DNA of 23,043 bases from a virus: the IMG/VR virus record IMGVR_UViG_3300009285_001091, positions 1-23,043 of that record. The stretch is one strand, 5' to 3'. Position numbers and translations under genes: made by a program. Shown in pieces: positions 7,564 through 14,667 of this stretch. The notes under the pieces were generated by a model, which saw only the letters and a list, made by a program, of their open reading frames with translations, made no database searches and was not told the origin of the DNA. Position 1 is the stretch's first letter, and each line of letters begins with the position of its first letter.

Positions 7564-7592
7564 TCACGCCGCCTCTTTGTGTGCGGTAACTT

Positions 7593-7621
7593 ATATTAAA
7601 CTTTTATTATTTGCTTGTCAA
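7593..7621 (-). promoter_or_regulatory. Sigma-70-type promoter for scaffold/capsid operon
   Basis: A consensus TTGACA (7621-7616), a 17-base spacer and TAATAT (7598-7593) read on the minus strand. The -35 box overlaps the stop of the small Lys/Met-rich gene. The same arrangement with identical spacing occurs at 12444-12472. Confidence 0.8.
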
Positions 7622-7725
7622 CTTTTACCCTTTTTCATTTTTATAGCCATTTCGACCACTTTTTTATTCTTTTTCATTCTCTTATCCATAGTTTCCTTAA
7701 CCATCATCATTTCTTTGGTTTTCAT
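7618..7725 (-). CDS. Lys/Met-rich 35-residue peptide after portal
   Basis: This 35-residue ORF has an excellent ribosome site (AAGGAG, 6 bases before the ATG at 7725) lying in the last codons of the portal gene, which stops 2 bases earlier. The peptide contains about twelve Lys and eight Met and almost no other bulky residues, for example MKTKEMMMVKETMDKRMKKN, so it should be a single basic helix, possibly nucleic-acid or membrane binding. A longer in-frame extension to 7827 overlaps portal and is rejected. The stop codon forms part of the next promoter's -35 box. No family is recognised. Confidence 0.5.
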   Translation of the reverse strand: MKTKEMMMVKETMDKRMKKNKKVVEMAIKMKKGKS

Positions 7726-7726
7726 A

Positions 7727-9790
7727 TTAGGCTCCTTTTTTATACTTGGTTTTAATTTGAATGGTTTTCTTCTGGCCGTCTTTGCCGGACTCAACCTTGT
7801 CAATCCGCTCGATCTCTTCAGCTTCATCTACCTTTTCAGGTTCTTTTGGTTTGTCGAATAAACCGGCCTTTTTAGCATCAGCTAACGCTTCAATCGAACC
7901 GGCCTTAGTAATGGCTAAATGCTTCTCTTCATCAGGATCAAACAAACCGGCTTGTTTCAAGTCTTTCATAGCCTCGACTACGGCCAGTTTAATATCCTGA
8001 CGCTGTTTATCGCCCAGCTCCTCATTAGTTAAGCCGTCTAACGACTCCATCATTTCAGAACTCGGCCCGAACTTAAACACTTCAATTAATTGCATAATCA
8101 CCAATTTGATCGTCTCCGGTGGTAGAACGCCCAGTTTGGCCAACTCAATCATAAAGTTAGCAATCTCCATCATCCGGCCTTTTTTACCCTCTTCGGTGTA
8201 GCCTAAACCCGACTCGATGGTTATATCCACCTTGTAGTCTTTTTTAATTGGGACTACGCCCTCGAGTTTGTCGGCCTCGTCAATTCCCTGTCTGGCTTCA
8301 ACCCCAGCTTGACCAATGATGTCAAAATAAGCCGGTTCGCCTTTGTCTAACCGCATAACTGTCTGTTTGTTAATAAAGTGGTTATCGGCAATATCCAGCA
8401 TTTTCTCGCTGATACGCTGGATACACTTTTTAAGCTGCTTAATCGCCACAAACAGATTGGAAAACTCCGATGCCTTTAAGCTCTCAATTGCTCCCCAGGC
8501 CTTAACCCCTTTAGGCAATTGTCCTAAAGCAGACGTGGTCACGCCCTGTTCCTCAATAAACGAGTTCAAAAGATTAATAAACTGGAACGTTGAAGCTGGA
8601 AGTCCAGCCATTGGTACCTGTTGAGGAGGAGTTGTATCGTATTCGGCCATCAACCCACCGGCCACGTTGCTTATCTGAAAATTTTCACCCTTACGTTTTG
8701 TCCAAACGCCCACGTTCATTGTATGAATCATTCGCTCAATTCTTGACATAACGCTGTCTAATGACTTGTTCGAGGGGATAAACCGCTCAATCTGGGCCAC
8801 GCCGTATAATGCCCCCGGTTCAAGTCTTAAATCTACAAACGGATAGTCAGGTAAATTAGTATATTCGTCTCTTAACCAAATATCCCCGGCTACAAACACC
8901 TGACGGACAATTGGGTCGCCTTTTTTCTTATTGGCTAAAATCTGACCGGCGTTCTTTTGATCTCTAATTCTGGGTAGATTTTCTTCGTTGATATACTCCT
9001 TCAAAAACGCTTCCTTTAACAGTAAAGTGGCTGCCGAGTCCGAACCAACACCGGCTTTGCCAAACTTACTGATTAAATACGCTTCCTTAATCTCGTCACT
9101 GGCGTATCTCGAATCAGGGGTAATCTTGTCTAACTGCTTCTGATCAAAGTTTTCATTGGCTTTAATCTCACGAATTAATTTAGGTACTGACTTAATGATA
9201 AACGGAGAGTCATAAATCGAGGTTACGTTGTTCATTACATAAATATCGAAAGCGTCATAAACTTGAGTTCTGATAGCTTCCTCCAACGCATCCGGCCAAA
9301 TCTGAATATACGAGATGTAGTTTTTCATGGTCAGTAACAACATCTCACTCAACTTGATATCCAAATCTTGATTTTTCCACTCTTCCTCTAACCAATAGCC
9401 AACCTTTTTAGCGGTTACTTTGGCCGATTGTAGAGTTTGTTGATACTCCTGCGGGTCGTTGTAACTATACCGATTAACCTTATCCGGTCTAATCTGCGGG
9501 ATAAAATCCTGAGATAAGATTAAATTAACCATACCTCTAATCTGCCGTGAAGCCTTGGGGATTGACCTACGGGGTGAGTACAAAGTCGCTCTATTGCTTA
9601 AATCCATAATCCTACCCGTTGTCCTTGAGATTGACCGAAGATGATGGCCGTCATCAAAGAAGTTGTTGTTATACCAATTCCTGGCGTATGGTTTACGGGT
9701 GTTATTCGCCAAAGTCATCATGTTATCGACTTCTTTACCGATGTCCATTGTCTCAATGTTACTAGTGTCTCGTTCTATTCTATCGGCCAT
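7727..9790 (-). CDS. Portal protein
   Basis: This 687-residue protein forms the dodecameric portal through which DNA enters the head. The N-terminus has ARNWYNNNFFDDGHHLRS, then PRRSIPKASRQIRGMVNLIL, a helix typical of portal wing regions. The middle contains LDSVMSRIERMIHTMNVGVW and a FINLLNSFIEEQGVTTSALG segment matching the stem/clip boundary of portal proteins. The C-terminal 150 residues are charged and helical (barrel-like), ending in a Lys-rich tail. It follows the large terminase, with two small genes between, and precedes scaffold and capsid, the canonical order. The ATG has GAGGAAATA upstream and overlaps the previous stop by one base (TAATG). Confidence 0.9.
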   Translation of the reverse strand: MADRIERDTSNIETMDIGKEVDNMMTLANNTRKPYARNWYNNNFFDDGHHLRSISRTTGRIMDLSNRATLYSPRRSIPKASRQIRGMVNLILSQDFIPQIRPDKVNRYSYNDPQEYQQTLQSAKVTAKKVGYWLEEEWKNQDLDIKLSEMLLLTMKNYISYIQIWPDALEEAIRTQVYDAFDIYVMNNVTSIYDSPFIIKSVPKLIREIKANENFDQKQLDKITPDSRYASDEIKEAYLISKFGKAGVGSDSAATLLLKEAFLKEYINEENLPRIRDQKNAGQILANKKKGDPIVRQVFVAGDIWLRDEYTNLPDYPFVDLRLEPGALYGVAQIERFIPSNKSLDSVMSRIERMIHTMNVGVWTKRKGENFQISNVAGGLMAEYDTTPPQQVPMAGLPASTFQFINLLNSFIEEQGVTTSALGQLPKGVKAWGAIESLKASEFSNLFVAIKQLKKCIQRISEKMLDIADNHFINKQTVMRLDKGEPAYFDIIGQAGVEARQGIDEADKLEGVVPIKKDYKVDITIESGLGYTEEGKKGRMMEIANFMIELAKLGVLPPETIKLVIMQLIEVFKFGPSSEMMESLDGLTNEELGDKQRQDIKLAVVEAMKDLKQAGLFDPDEEKHLAITKAGSIEALADAKKAGLFDKPKEPEKVDEAEEIERIDKVESGKDGQKKTIQIKTKYKKGA

Positions 9791-10071
9791 TATTTCCTCA
9801 ATTTCCTTTTAATAAATTCTTTGATCTTTTCACCCGCCAGTTCACGGCCGACTTCTTTGAGTATAGCTTTATCAAACTCCTCCGGAGTAGCTTCGCTTAG
9901 AGGAATGGCTTCGAGTTTTTCAACATATGGCTTACCCTGTTTCTCCGGTACATTATTCAATTCGGTTAAGTCTTTAGCCATAAACGCATCACTTAACCTC
10001 CGGCGTTCCTTGCGGTTCATGTAGTCCTGATAAGCTATGTAAGCTATTAAGGTAAAAATAATATAAATCAT
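9790..10071 (-). CDS. Small protein with N-terminal membrane segment
   Basis: This 93-residue protein starts with MIYIIFTLIAYIAYQ, one hydrophobic segment, followed by NRKERRR, which by the positive-inside rule would put the C-terminal 75 residues in the cytoplasm. The rest is charged and helical (PEEFDKAILKEVGRELAG) with a basic C-terminus. I chose the ATG at 10071 (AAGGGAA upstream) over the longer frame from 10101, which overlaps the previous gene. It ends on the portal start codon. Function is unknown; location between terminase and portal suggests a head or host-membrane accessory role. Confidence 0.65.
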   Translation of the reverse strand: MIYIIFTLIAYIAYQDYMNRKERRRLSDAFMAKDLTELNNVPEKQGKPYVEKLEAIPLSEATPEEFDKAILKEVGRELAGEKIKEFIKRKLRK

Positions 10072-10073
10072 AA

Positions 10074-10241
10074 TTATTCCCTTAAAAGTGTTTCTAACCA
10101 CTTTCTCGCTCCATATTTATTAATTAACTCTACATTTTCTATTAACCACTTCTCTTCAATATCTGAAAAAGAGGTTTTGAGTGAAGATGTTTTTACATCA
10201 TAATCTTTTGGCATCTTCGCTGTTTCAATAATATCTTTCAT
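10074..10241 (-). CDS. Small hypothetical protein (55 residues)
   Basis: This 55-residue acidic-to-neutral protein contains FSDIEEKWLIENVELINKYG and KWLETLLRE, suggesting a small helical fold. Start at the ATG at 10241 is supported by GGGAGGG and by an ATGA overlap with the stop of the preceding gene. The next gene begins 2 bases upstream of its stop. No family is recognised. Confidence 0.6.
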   Translation of the reverse strand: MKDIIETAKMPKDYDVKTSSLKTSFSDIEEKWLIENVELINKYGARKWLETLLRE

Positions 10242-10654
10242 AATCCCTCCCGCCAAGGATTCGGCGTATTAAATTGGGTCACTTTATACCAACAAAAATC
10301 CTGGTGTTCCAACCACGGATAAAACTTATCTAGTACCCTAACTCTTACTGGTACGTCTTTAACCATTAGGCACATTGAGCCATCGGTCAGTTCAAACCCC
10401 CAACTAGCTAAAAACCCCTTAACCTCACGGGTTAGGTTCTTAGACTGAACTCCTAAATCAATAAACTTACCTCTTACCTCGCCATCCTCCTTAATACTAC
10501 GCAAAGTCTCTCCCATTAAGAAGAATTTACACATCGCTTGCTCAAAGTAACGCTCTGCCTCAAATAAAGCGTTTTCTAAATCAGGAGTAGTTACTGGTAC
10601 TTTAACTGCTTTATTCGCCGTAGTCCTGAAGAATGTCCGTTTCTTTTTCTTCAT
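10238..10654 (-). CDS. Hypothetical protein adjoining large terminase (138 residues)
   Basis: This 138-residue protein begins with a basic tail (MKKKKRTFFRTTANKAVK). A helical stretch with LENALFEAERYFEQAMCKFF follows, then a beta-rich C-terminal part with DGSMCLMVKDVPVRVRVLD and several Trp. Its ATG has GGGAGG 6 bases upstream, and its first 44 bases overlap the 3' end of the terminase gene. No known motif is visible. Position fits a packaging accessory or head-neck protein, but that is inference only. Confidence 0.65.
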   Translation of the reverse strand: MKKKKRTFFRTTANKAVKVPVTTPDLENALFEAERYFEQAMCKFFLMGETLRSIKEDGEVRGKFIDLGVQSKNLTREVKGFLASWGFELTDGSMCLMVKDVPVRVRVLDKFYPWLEHQDFCWYKVTQFNTPNPWREGL

Positions 10655-12065
10655 TGCCTACCTCCCACTTTCTTGCTAATTGATGAAATCGTCTGCTTAA
10701 CATGGTTACTGGTTTCTTTTGAAGAAACTCTGGTTTGACCGGACGGGACATGAAAAAGTATTTGTCCCGGTCAAAGCAGTGATCCTCCCCGTCAGTATCG
10801 ACATCCTCTACCCGCACTTTATCATAAACAAGCGATGGTATTGTTCTGGCAGTATCGTAACAACTTGAAAATACCTGGTACCAAGGTTTGCCGTCCGGCG
10901 CAATACTTAATACCTCTCGATACCTGGCTAAACCATTCTCCCGGTTATTATCGCCTCTGACCATTCTTAAACCCTCTTTTATCATAATCTCAGCGTACGA
11001 TTGCCCCTCAGTTATATCAGTCGGCTTGCCTAATAAAATCTTATTCCACATACTTGGATCAGCCACACAGTATTCGTAAGTCTCAACCGCTTTCTTGCTA
11101 ATACCTAAAATGACCCTAGCCAACCGGCTGGCAGTTAATGGTTTCCCAAAAGTATTTAAAAACCCGTTTGAGTTCATATATAACTCTCGGTAAAGATAAG
11201 TCCGGCCATCAAAGTCTTGGGCATACCAACCAACAGAAAAAGGTTTATTCGATCCCCAGTCCATCGCTATCCAGCGTTTCCAATCATCGGGGATCTTAAA
11301 GGGCTTGACCACGTGAGTTGCGGTACTCCACTCGTCAAAGACTTGACCCTCGAATACGTCCCAGCTGCCCTCCAACCAGGCTTTGCGCTTAGCCGTAGGC
11401 AAAGATTTAAGCGTATCTATATATCCCTGTTCGGTAAACTTATTATCGTACACATTGGCCGGGATATAGGTATATTTGGCTTGCTCGACATCGAGATGGT
11501 TAGGATCGGGAGCGATCCATAGTTTCTTTACCCATGAGTGGCCCACCTGACCGGGGTTAGTTGCCCCAACGAATTTGGGATCGTGGATGCCCGGATACCT
11601 TAATCTAAACTTCAAATCTTCAAACGTCTCTAGAGGGTTCTTCGTCAACTCCTCAACTAACTCGGCCGCAAACTCAGTCGAAGCGTATTTTGATGGGTCA
11701 TCTAGGTTACGAAGCAGAATAATAAAAGAGCCATATTTCTCATTAGCCTTAAATACCAAACCTTCGTCCCGTGTCTCCCGAACCTCACCCAGCCACTTGG
11801 GGAACTCGGCTTTAATCTTAACGACTTGCCTATCCTTGAGCGTCGGGTAATCCTCGGAGAATAACCCAATGGGAACATTTTTAATCTGATACTTCATTGT
11901 GTAGTAAAGTCCTAATCCAACCGCTGCCCATCTTAAAAAGTAAGATTTGCCACCATGAGCCGCCCCTCCATATAGAAGATATTTACACTGATTGTCAAAG
12001 AGCGAATTAAACGCCAGTAACTGTTTCGGTTGAAACTTCGCTAGATCTACGAACTCCTGGTCCAT
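10611..12065 (-). CDS. Terminase large subunit
   Basis: This 484-residue protein is the ATP-driven DNA packaging motor and headful/cos nuclease. Residues 33-41 are GGAAHGGKS, a Walker A motif. FAAELVEEL (about 132-140) is the Walker B/catalytic glutamate region, followed by TNPG (169-172), the coupling motif III. The C-terminal RNase H-like nuclease has AMDWGS with D269 and a second acidic site in CVADPSMW (about 345). Length is typical. It overlaps the small-terminase-like gene by 59 bases and has no obvious ribosome site, so coupling to the upstream gene is likely. Confidence 0.95.
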   Translation of the reverse strand: MDQEFVDLAKFQPKQLLAFNSLFDNQCKYLLYGGAAHGGKSYFLRWAAVGLGLYYTMKYQIKNVPIGLFSEDYPTLKDRQVVKIKAEFPKWLGEVRETRDEGLVFKANEKYGSFIILLRNLDDPSKYASTEFAAELVEELTKNPLETFEDLKFRLRYPGIHDPKFVGATNPGQVGHSWVKKLWIAPDPNHLDVEQAKYTYIPANVYDNKFTEQGYIDTLKSLPTAKRKAWLEGSWDVFEGQVFDEWSTATHVVKPFKIPDDWKRWIAMDWGSNKPFSVGWYAQDFDGRTYLYRELYMNSNGFLNTFGKPLTASRLARVILGISKKAVETYEYCVADPSMWNKILLGKPTDITEGQSYAEIMIKEGLRMVRGDNNRENGLARYREVLSIAPDGKPWYQVFSSCYDTARTIPSLVYDKVRVEDVDTDGEDHCFDRDKYFFMSRPVKPEFLQKKPVTMLSRRFHQLARKWEVGNEEKETDILQDYGE

Positions 12066-12345
12066 TTTGGTTTAGTGTGAGTTTAATTAATATCGGCTCT
12101 TCTTTATCCCCCTCTAGTTTCATCGTCTGTGCCGGCATCCCGTCCATGTATTGCCAGAGCATTTTTATTGCGGTTACATCGCCTTGAAGCGCCTTTGATA
12201 ATATTTTATTCCCCAAAGCTTGTTTGATCTCAGGCTTGGCCTTAAGCATTGCCTTGATCGTTTCAGTAATTGAATAACCCTTTAGTGGTCGACCATTTGG
12301 GTTTCCCGACTCACCTGGTTTCCATGAAGTTTTTACTTTAGGCAT
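12007..12345 (-). CDS. Small-terminase-like DNA-binding protein
   Basis: This 112-residue protein opens with SWKPGESGNPNGRP, the signature of the DUF5681-type N-terminal domain often found directly before large terminases. A helical segment follows (ITETIKAMLKAKPEIKQALGNKI) and a KALQGDVTAIKMLWQYMDG helix pair. It precedes and overlaps the large terminase, so it is most likely the small terminase that recognises phage DNA. The last 19 codons are shared in another frame with the terminase start. No strong Shine-Dalgarno precedes the ATG; the leader with its terminator lies just upstream. Confidence 0.75.
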   Translation of the reverse strand: MPKVKTSWKPGESGNPNGRPLKGYSITETIKAMLKAKPEIKQALGNKILSKALQGDVTAIKMLWQYMDGMPAQTMKLEGDKEEPILIKLTLNQNGPGVRRSSEVSTETVTGV

Positions 12346-12351
12346 AGCGTG

Positions 12352-12414
12352 TTAATTGTCTGTTTCATAAATAAAAAAAGACATGATATTTAAACCATGT
12401 CCTCTAATCCACAT
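12352..12414 (-). CDS. Possible leader peptide through the terminator, packaging operon
   Basis: This 20-residue frame starts 30 bases downstream of the -10 box, begins MWIRGH, reads through the terminator hairpin and stops 6 bases before the small-terminase ATG. Its counterpart at 7462-7563 begins MQIRRH at the same distance. The ribosome site is weak. It may be a leader whose translation influences the hairpin. Confidence 0.3.
   Translation of the reverse strand: MWIRGHGLNIMSFFIYETDN
12373..12402 (-). terminator. Intrinsic terminator in leader of packaging operon
   Basis: On the minus strand GACATG (12401-12396) pairs with CATGTC (12385-12380), extended by a G-T pair, around a 10-base loop, followed by seven T residues (12379-12373). 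It lies between a strong promoter and the small terminase gene, so it is either an attenuator or the end of the upstream sugar operon. Confidence 0.75.
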
Positions 12415-12443
12415 GAATGCCAGCTATCTAATCTGGTAAATGT

Positions 12444-12472
12444 ATATTAAACCTTTTTATTTTCATTGTCAA
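12444..12472 (-). promoter_or_regulatory. Sigma-70-type promoter for packaging operon
   Basis: TTGACA (12472-12467), a 17-base spacer and TAATAT (12449-12444) on the minus strand. The promoter overlaps the last codons of the 57-residue gene, whose TAA stop is part of the -10 box. Spacing to the leader ATG and to the ATTAGA before the hairpin is the same as in the unit at 7593-7621. Confidence 0.8.
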
Positions 12473-12620
12473 ATGTTACCCAAACTTCTATTAAATTACT
12501 TAGCGTGGATAACTCATCAATATCATTCGGGCTTAGGCTTTCTAATACCACCCGACAGCTTTTATCTCCCGATACCAAAGTTTTGACATTTACTTCTTTG
12601 ATTAACATTAGTTTTTTCAC
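12447..12620 (-). CDS. Small GTG-start protein (57 residues)
   Basis: This 57-residue protein starts with GTG at 12620, preceded by an ideal AAAGGAGA with a 4-base gap. The GTG overlaps the TGA of the sugar dehydratase gene (GTGA), so the two are coupled. The sequence looks like a compact alpha/beta piece (LMLIKEVNVKTLVSGDKS, then LESLSPNDIDELSTL, then IEVWVTFDNEN) and recalls small phage proteins of unknown function. It ends inside the next promoter. I recognise no family. Confidence 0.65.
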   Translation of the reverse strand: MKKLMLIKEVNVKTLVSGDKSCRVVLESLSPNDIDELSTLSNLIEVWVTFDNENKKV

Positions 12621-13741
12621 AAAATCTCCTTTAAGGTTTTAGCTATATAGTTCATGTTTTTAATTGTTAGGTGCGGTCCCACTCCCACAAAGACGCTTTC
12701 GTTAAATAATCTGTCGCTGTTTTTTAAATCCCCGCAAGCTCTATACTTCAAATTTCTGTACGCCGGGTGCCGTAATATGTTACCGCTAAAGATTGTCCTA
12801 ACCCCTATCCCTGCTTGAAAGAGTTTAATCATCACCTCTTGCTTACGCTTAGTTAAGAAAGGAAAGCAGAAAGGATTGATACCAGAGTCTATTTTAGACA
12901 TACCCGTAGCTTCGTATAAAATCTTATAGTTTCTTTTGCGTTTGGCCACAAACCCATCTAGCCTTTTGATCTGTTCCCTGCCGAACGCCGCTTGCATCTC
13001 GGTCAGTTTAAAATTCAATCCTAATCCAATGTAATAATATCTATGATCAAATTTAGGATTAGAAAATCTGTTCCCACAAGCCGGATCGGGTCCGCCATAT
13101 CTACAAAAACAAGCCCTGCCCCAATCCCTAATCATTAAGCATCTTCTGTACAGACTATAATCATCCGTTACAATTGCCCCGCCCTCGCCACCTGTGGTCA
13201 TTAGGTGGGCCGGGTAACAGGATAAAGTAGCCATATCTCCATAAGTACCGGCCCGCTTGCCATTCTGTTCCGAGGCTAACGCATCACAGCAATCTTCAAT
13301 AAACTTTAGATTATATTTCTTAACAAAGCTCATCACTCTATCCATGTCTGGCATTCTACCTAACGTATGGGCAAACATTACCGCTCTGGTTTTATTCGTA
13401 ACTGTCGCTTGATCGATATCAATACAGAATGTATCTAAATCAATATCCACAAATACAGGCTTAAGATGTAAATAGATCATCGGGTTGATTGTGGTCGGAA
13501 ACGCTCCTCCGGCGGCGGTGATAACTTCTGACCCCTCGGGTAATTGTAACGCTTGAGTGGCAATAAAGTTAGCACTCGAGCCACTATTAGTACTAACACA
13601 GTATTTCCTTCCCCACCACCGAGCTAGTTCGTCCTCGAACAAGGCTGTTTCTTTATGCCCTGATAACCAGCGGCTTTTTAAGACCCGCTGGACTGCATCT
13701 ATCTCGGGTTTGCCGTAAATCGCCTCATTGAATTGAAGCAT
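12617..13741 (-). CDS. RfbH/E1-like NDP-4-keto-6-deoxyhexose 3-dehydratase
   Basis: This 374-residue protein has the DegT/DnrJ/EryC1 aspartate-aminotransferase fold: STNSGSSAN for cofactor phosphate binding, EDCCDALASE (149-158) for the cofactor ring, and SCYPAHLMTTGGEGG. In ordinary sugar aminotransferases that last motif carries the PLP lysine; here the position is H179. This is the hallmark of the PMP-dependent 3-dehydratases (E1/AscC, DdhC, RfbH; also ColD). Cysteines C152, C211, C213 and C222 follow the C-x(58)-C-x-C-x(8)-C order, close to the C-x(57)-C-x-C-x(7)-C that holds a [2Fe-2S] cluster in E1. It should remove the C3 hydroxyl of an NDP-4-keto-6-deoxysugar with a partner reductase, which I do not see here. 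Ribosome site AAAGGA; overlaps the SDR gene by 17 bases. Confidence 0.85.
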   Translation of the reverse strand: MLQFNEAIYGKPEIDAVQRVLKSRWLSGHKETALFEDELARWWGRKYCVSTNSGSSANFIATQALQLPEGSEVITAAGGAFPTTINPMIYLHLKPVFVDIDLDTFCIDIDQATVTNKTRAVMFAHTLGRMPDMDRVMSFVKKYNLKFIEDCCDALASEQNGKRAGTYGDMATLSCYPAHLMTTGGEGGAIVTDDYSLYRRCLMIRDWGRACFCRYGGPDPACGNRFSNPKFDHRYYYIGLGLNFKLTEMQAAFGREQIKRLDGFVAKRKRNYKILYEATGMSKIDSGINPFCFPFLTKRKQEVMIKLFQAGIGVRTIFSGNILRHPAYRNLKYRACGDLKNSDRLFNESVFVGVGPHLTIKNMNYIAKTLKEIL

Positions 13742-14528
13742 AAAATTCCTTTAATTTATTTAATGACTCCTTAAACGGCGTGTAAACTATACCAGTTTCT
13801 TCTCTAACCCGGGTATCGTCACAAGTATACTCCTGACCTTGACCACCCAATACCACTCGGTACTTACCTATCTGTTTAGCGATATTCTTTAGAGTAATTT
13901 GATGACCGCCAACATTGTAAAATTTCTCCTTAGGCTTATGCTCGATAAAATATTCTATAATCCTGACTAAATCGTTTACCCAAACGTAACTAAACTTACT
14001 GTCTCTAAAAATCGTTACAGGCAACCCTTTATTGTGGTCTAAAATCGCCTTAGAGATAAACCGCCGGTTCACGTTCTCATGCTTACCAAATATCCCAAAC
14101 GGCCTCAAGCAAATTATATTCTCTCTAAACTCTATTTGTTTAGAAATATAGTATTTACCCAATCCATAAGAGTCAAACGGTTTCCTGTCAAAATCTTCAG
14201 TAACATTTTTAATCGGTAAGGAGTGATCGTACTCCGCCCCCGAGCCTATCTGAATTAATTTACCCGAGTATAAATGAGTCATATTAATAAACGCCTGTAA
14301 ATTATCCTCACAATTAACACAATTAATCACCACGTCCACGTCATTCATCGCCGGTATCTCCCTCTCGATGTCTACCCGGCTATGTTCTGGCGTGATCCAG
14401 GTGTACTGTGGTAGCTGTTCGAGTAAATTCCTGCCAAGAAACCCTGATGCTCCCCACAGGAGGACTCGTTTTCTTGAAACAAACAACTTCTCGACAATCG
14501 CCGCAGACGACGGCAAAGTTATTGGCAT
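13725..14528 (-). CDS. Extended SDR sugar reductase/epimerase
   Basis: This 267-residue protein is an NAD(P)-dependent short-chain dehydrogenase acting on a nucleotide sugar. The dinucleotide loop is GASGFLG (residues 26-32 region), the active site has GSGAEY and YGLGK (YxxxK), and LRPFGIFGKHENVNRRFI matches the SDRs that accompany RfbH-type dehydratases in O-antigen clusters. Those enzymes reduce the 4-keto group of 3,6-dideoxy sugars or, in YerF, the keto group of the branched chain. It is coupled to the dehydratase. The first 25 residues overlap the zinc-ribbon gene and do not look like the fold; a TTG codon just before KLFVSRKR could be the real start. Confidence 0.8.
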   Translation of the reverse strand: MPITLPSSAAIVEKLFVSRKRVLLWGASGFLGRNLLEQLPQYTWITPEHSRVDIEREIPAMNDVDVVINCVNCEDNLQAFINMTHLYSGKLIQIGSGAEYDHSLPIKNVTEDFDRKPFDSYGLGKYYISKQIEFRENIICLRPFGIFGKHENVNRRFISKAILDHNKGLPVTIFRDSKFSYVWVNDLVRIIEYFIEHKPKEKFYNVGGHQITLKNIAKQIGKYRVVLGGQGQEYTCDDTRVREETGIVYTPFKESLNKLKEFYASIQ

Positions 14529-14667
14529 AAACTATGGTTTGTCCTTTATGAAACCGCTTAATTATTATTCCTTGTTCGATTATTTCGCCGAGGACGTTGA
14601 TTTTGCCCTGTTTGAGACAGACGGGGCAGTAAACAAGTCGCTTGGCCTTAGCAGGATTTGTGTACAT
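14380..14667 (-). CDS. Zinc-ribbon protein overlapping both neighbours
   Basis: This 95-residue protein has two Cys pairs, YCPVC near the N-terminus and VCGDC near residue 56, separated by short strands (NVLGEIIEQGIIIKRFHKG). This is a typical zinc ribbon of the kind phages encode in small genes. The first 88 bases overlap the ThDP enzyme's 3' end and the last 149 bases overlap the SDR gene, all in different frames. The functional part seems to be residues 10-70; the C-terminal 25 residues may be shadow sequence of the SDR. It could bind nucleic acid or a protein partner. No reason is visible for its place in a sugar operon. Confidence 0.6.
   Translation of the reverse strand: MYTNPAKAKRLVYCPVCLKQGKINVLGEIIEQGIIIKRFHKGQTIVYANNFAVVCGDCREVVCFKKTSPPVGSIRVSWQEFTRTATTVHLDHART

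Noticed and set aside
7726-7827. Longer form of the Lys/Met-rich peptide (69 residues)
   Set aside because: The extra part overlaps the portal 3' end in another frame and lacks a ribosome site; the ATG at 7725 is strongly supported.
9641-10024. 127-residue plus-strand frame across the portal start
   Set aside because: Antisense shadow of coding sequence; crosses a well-supported gene junction.
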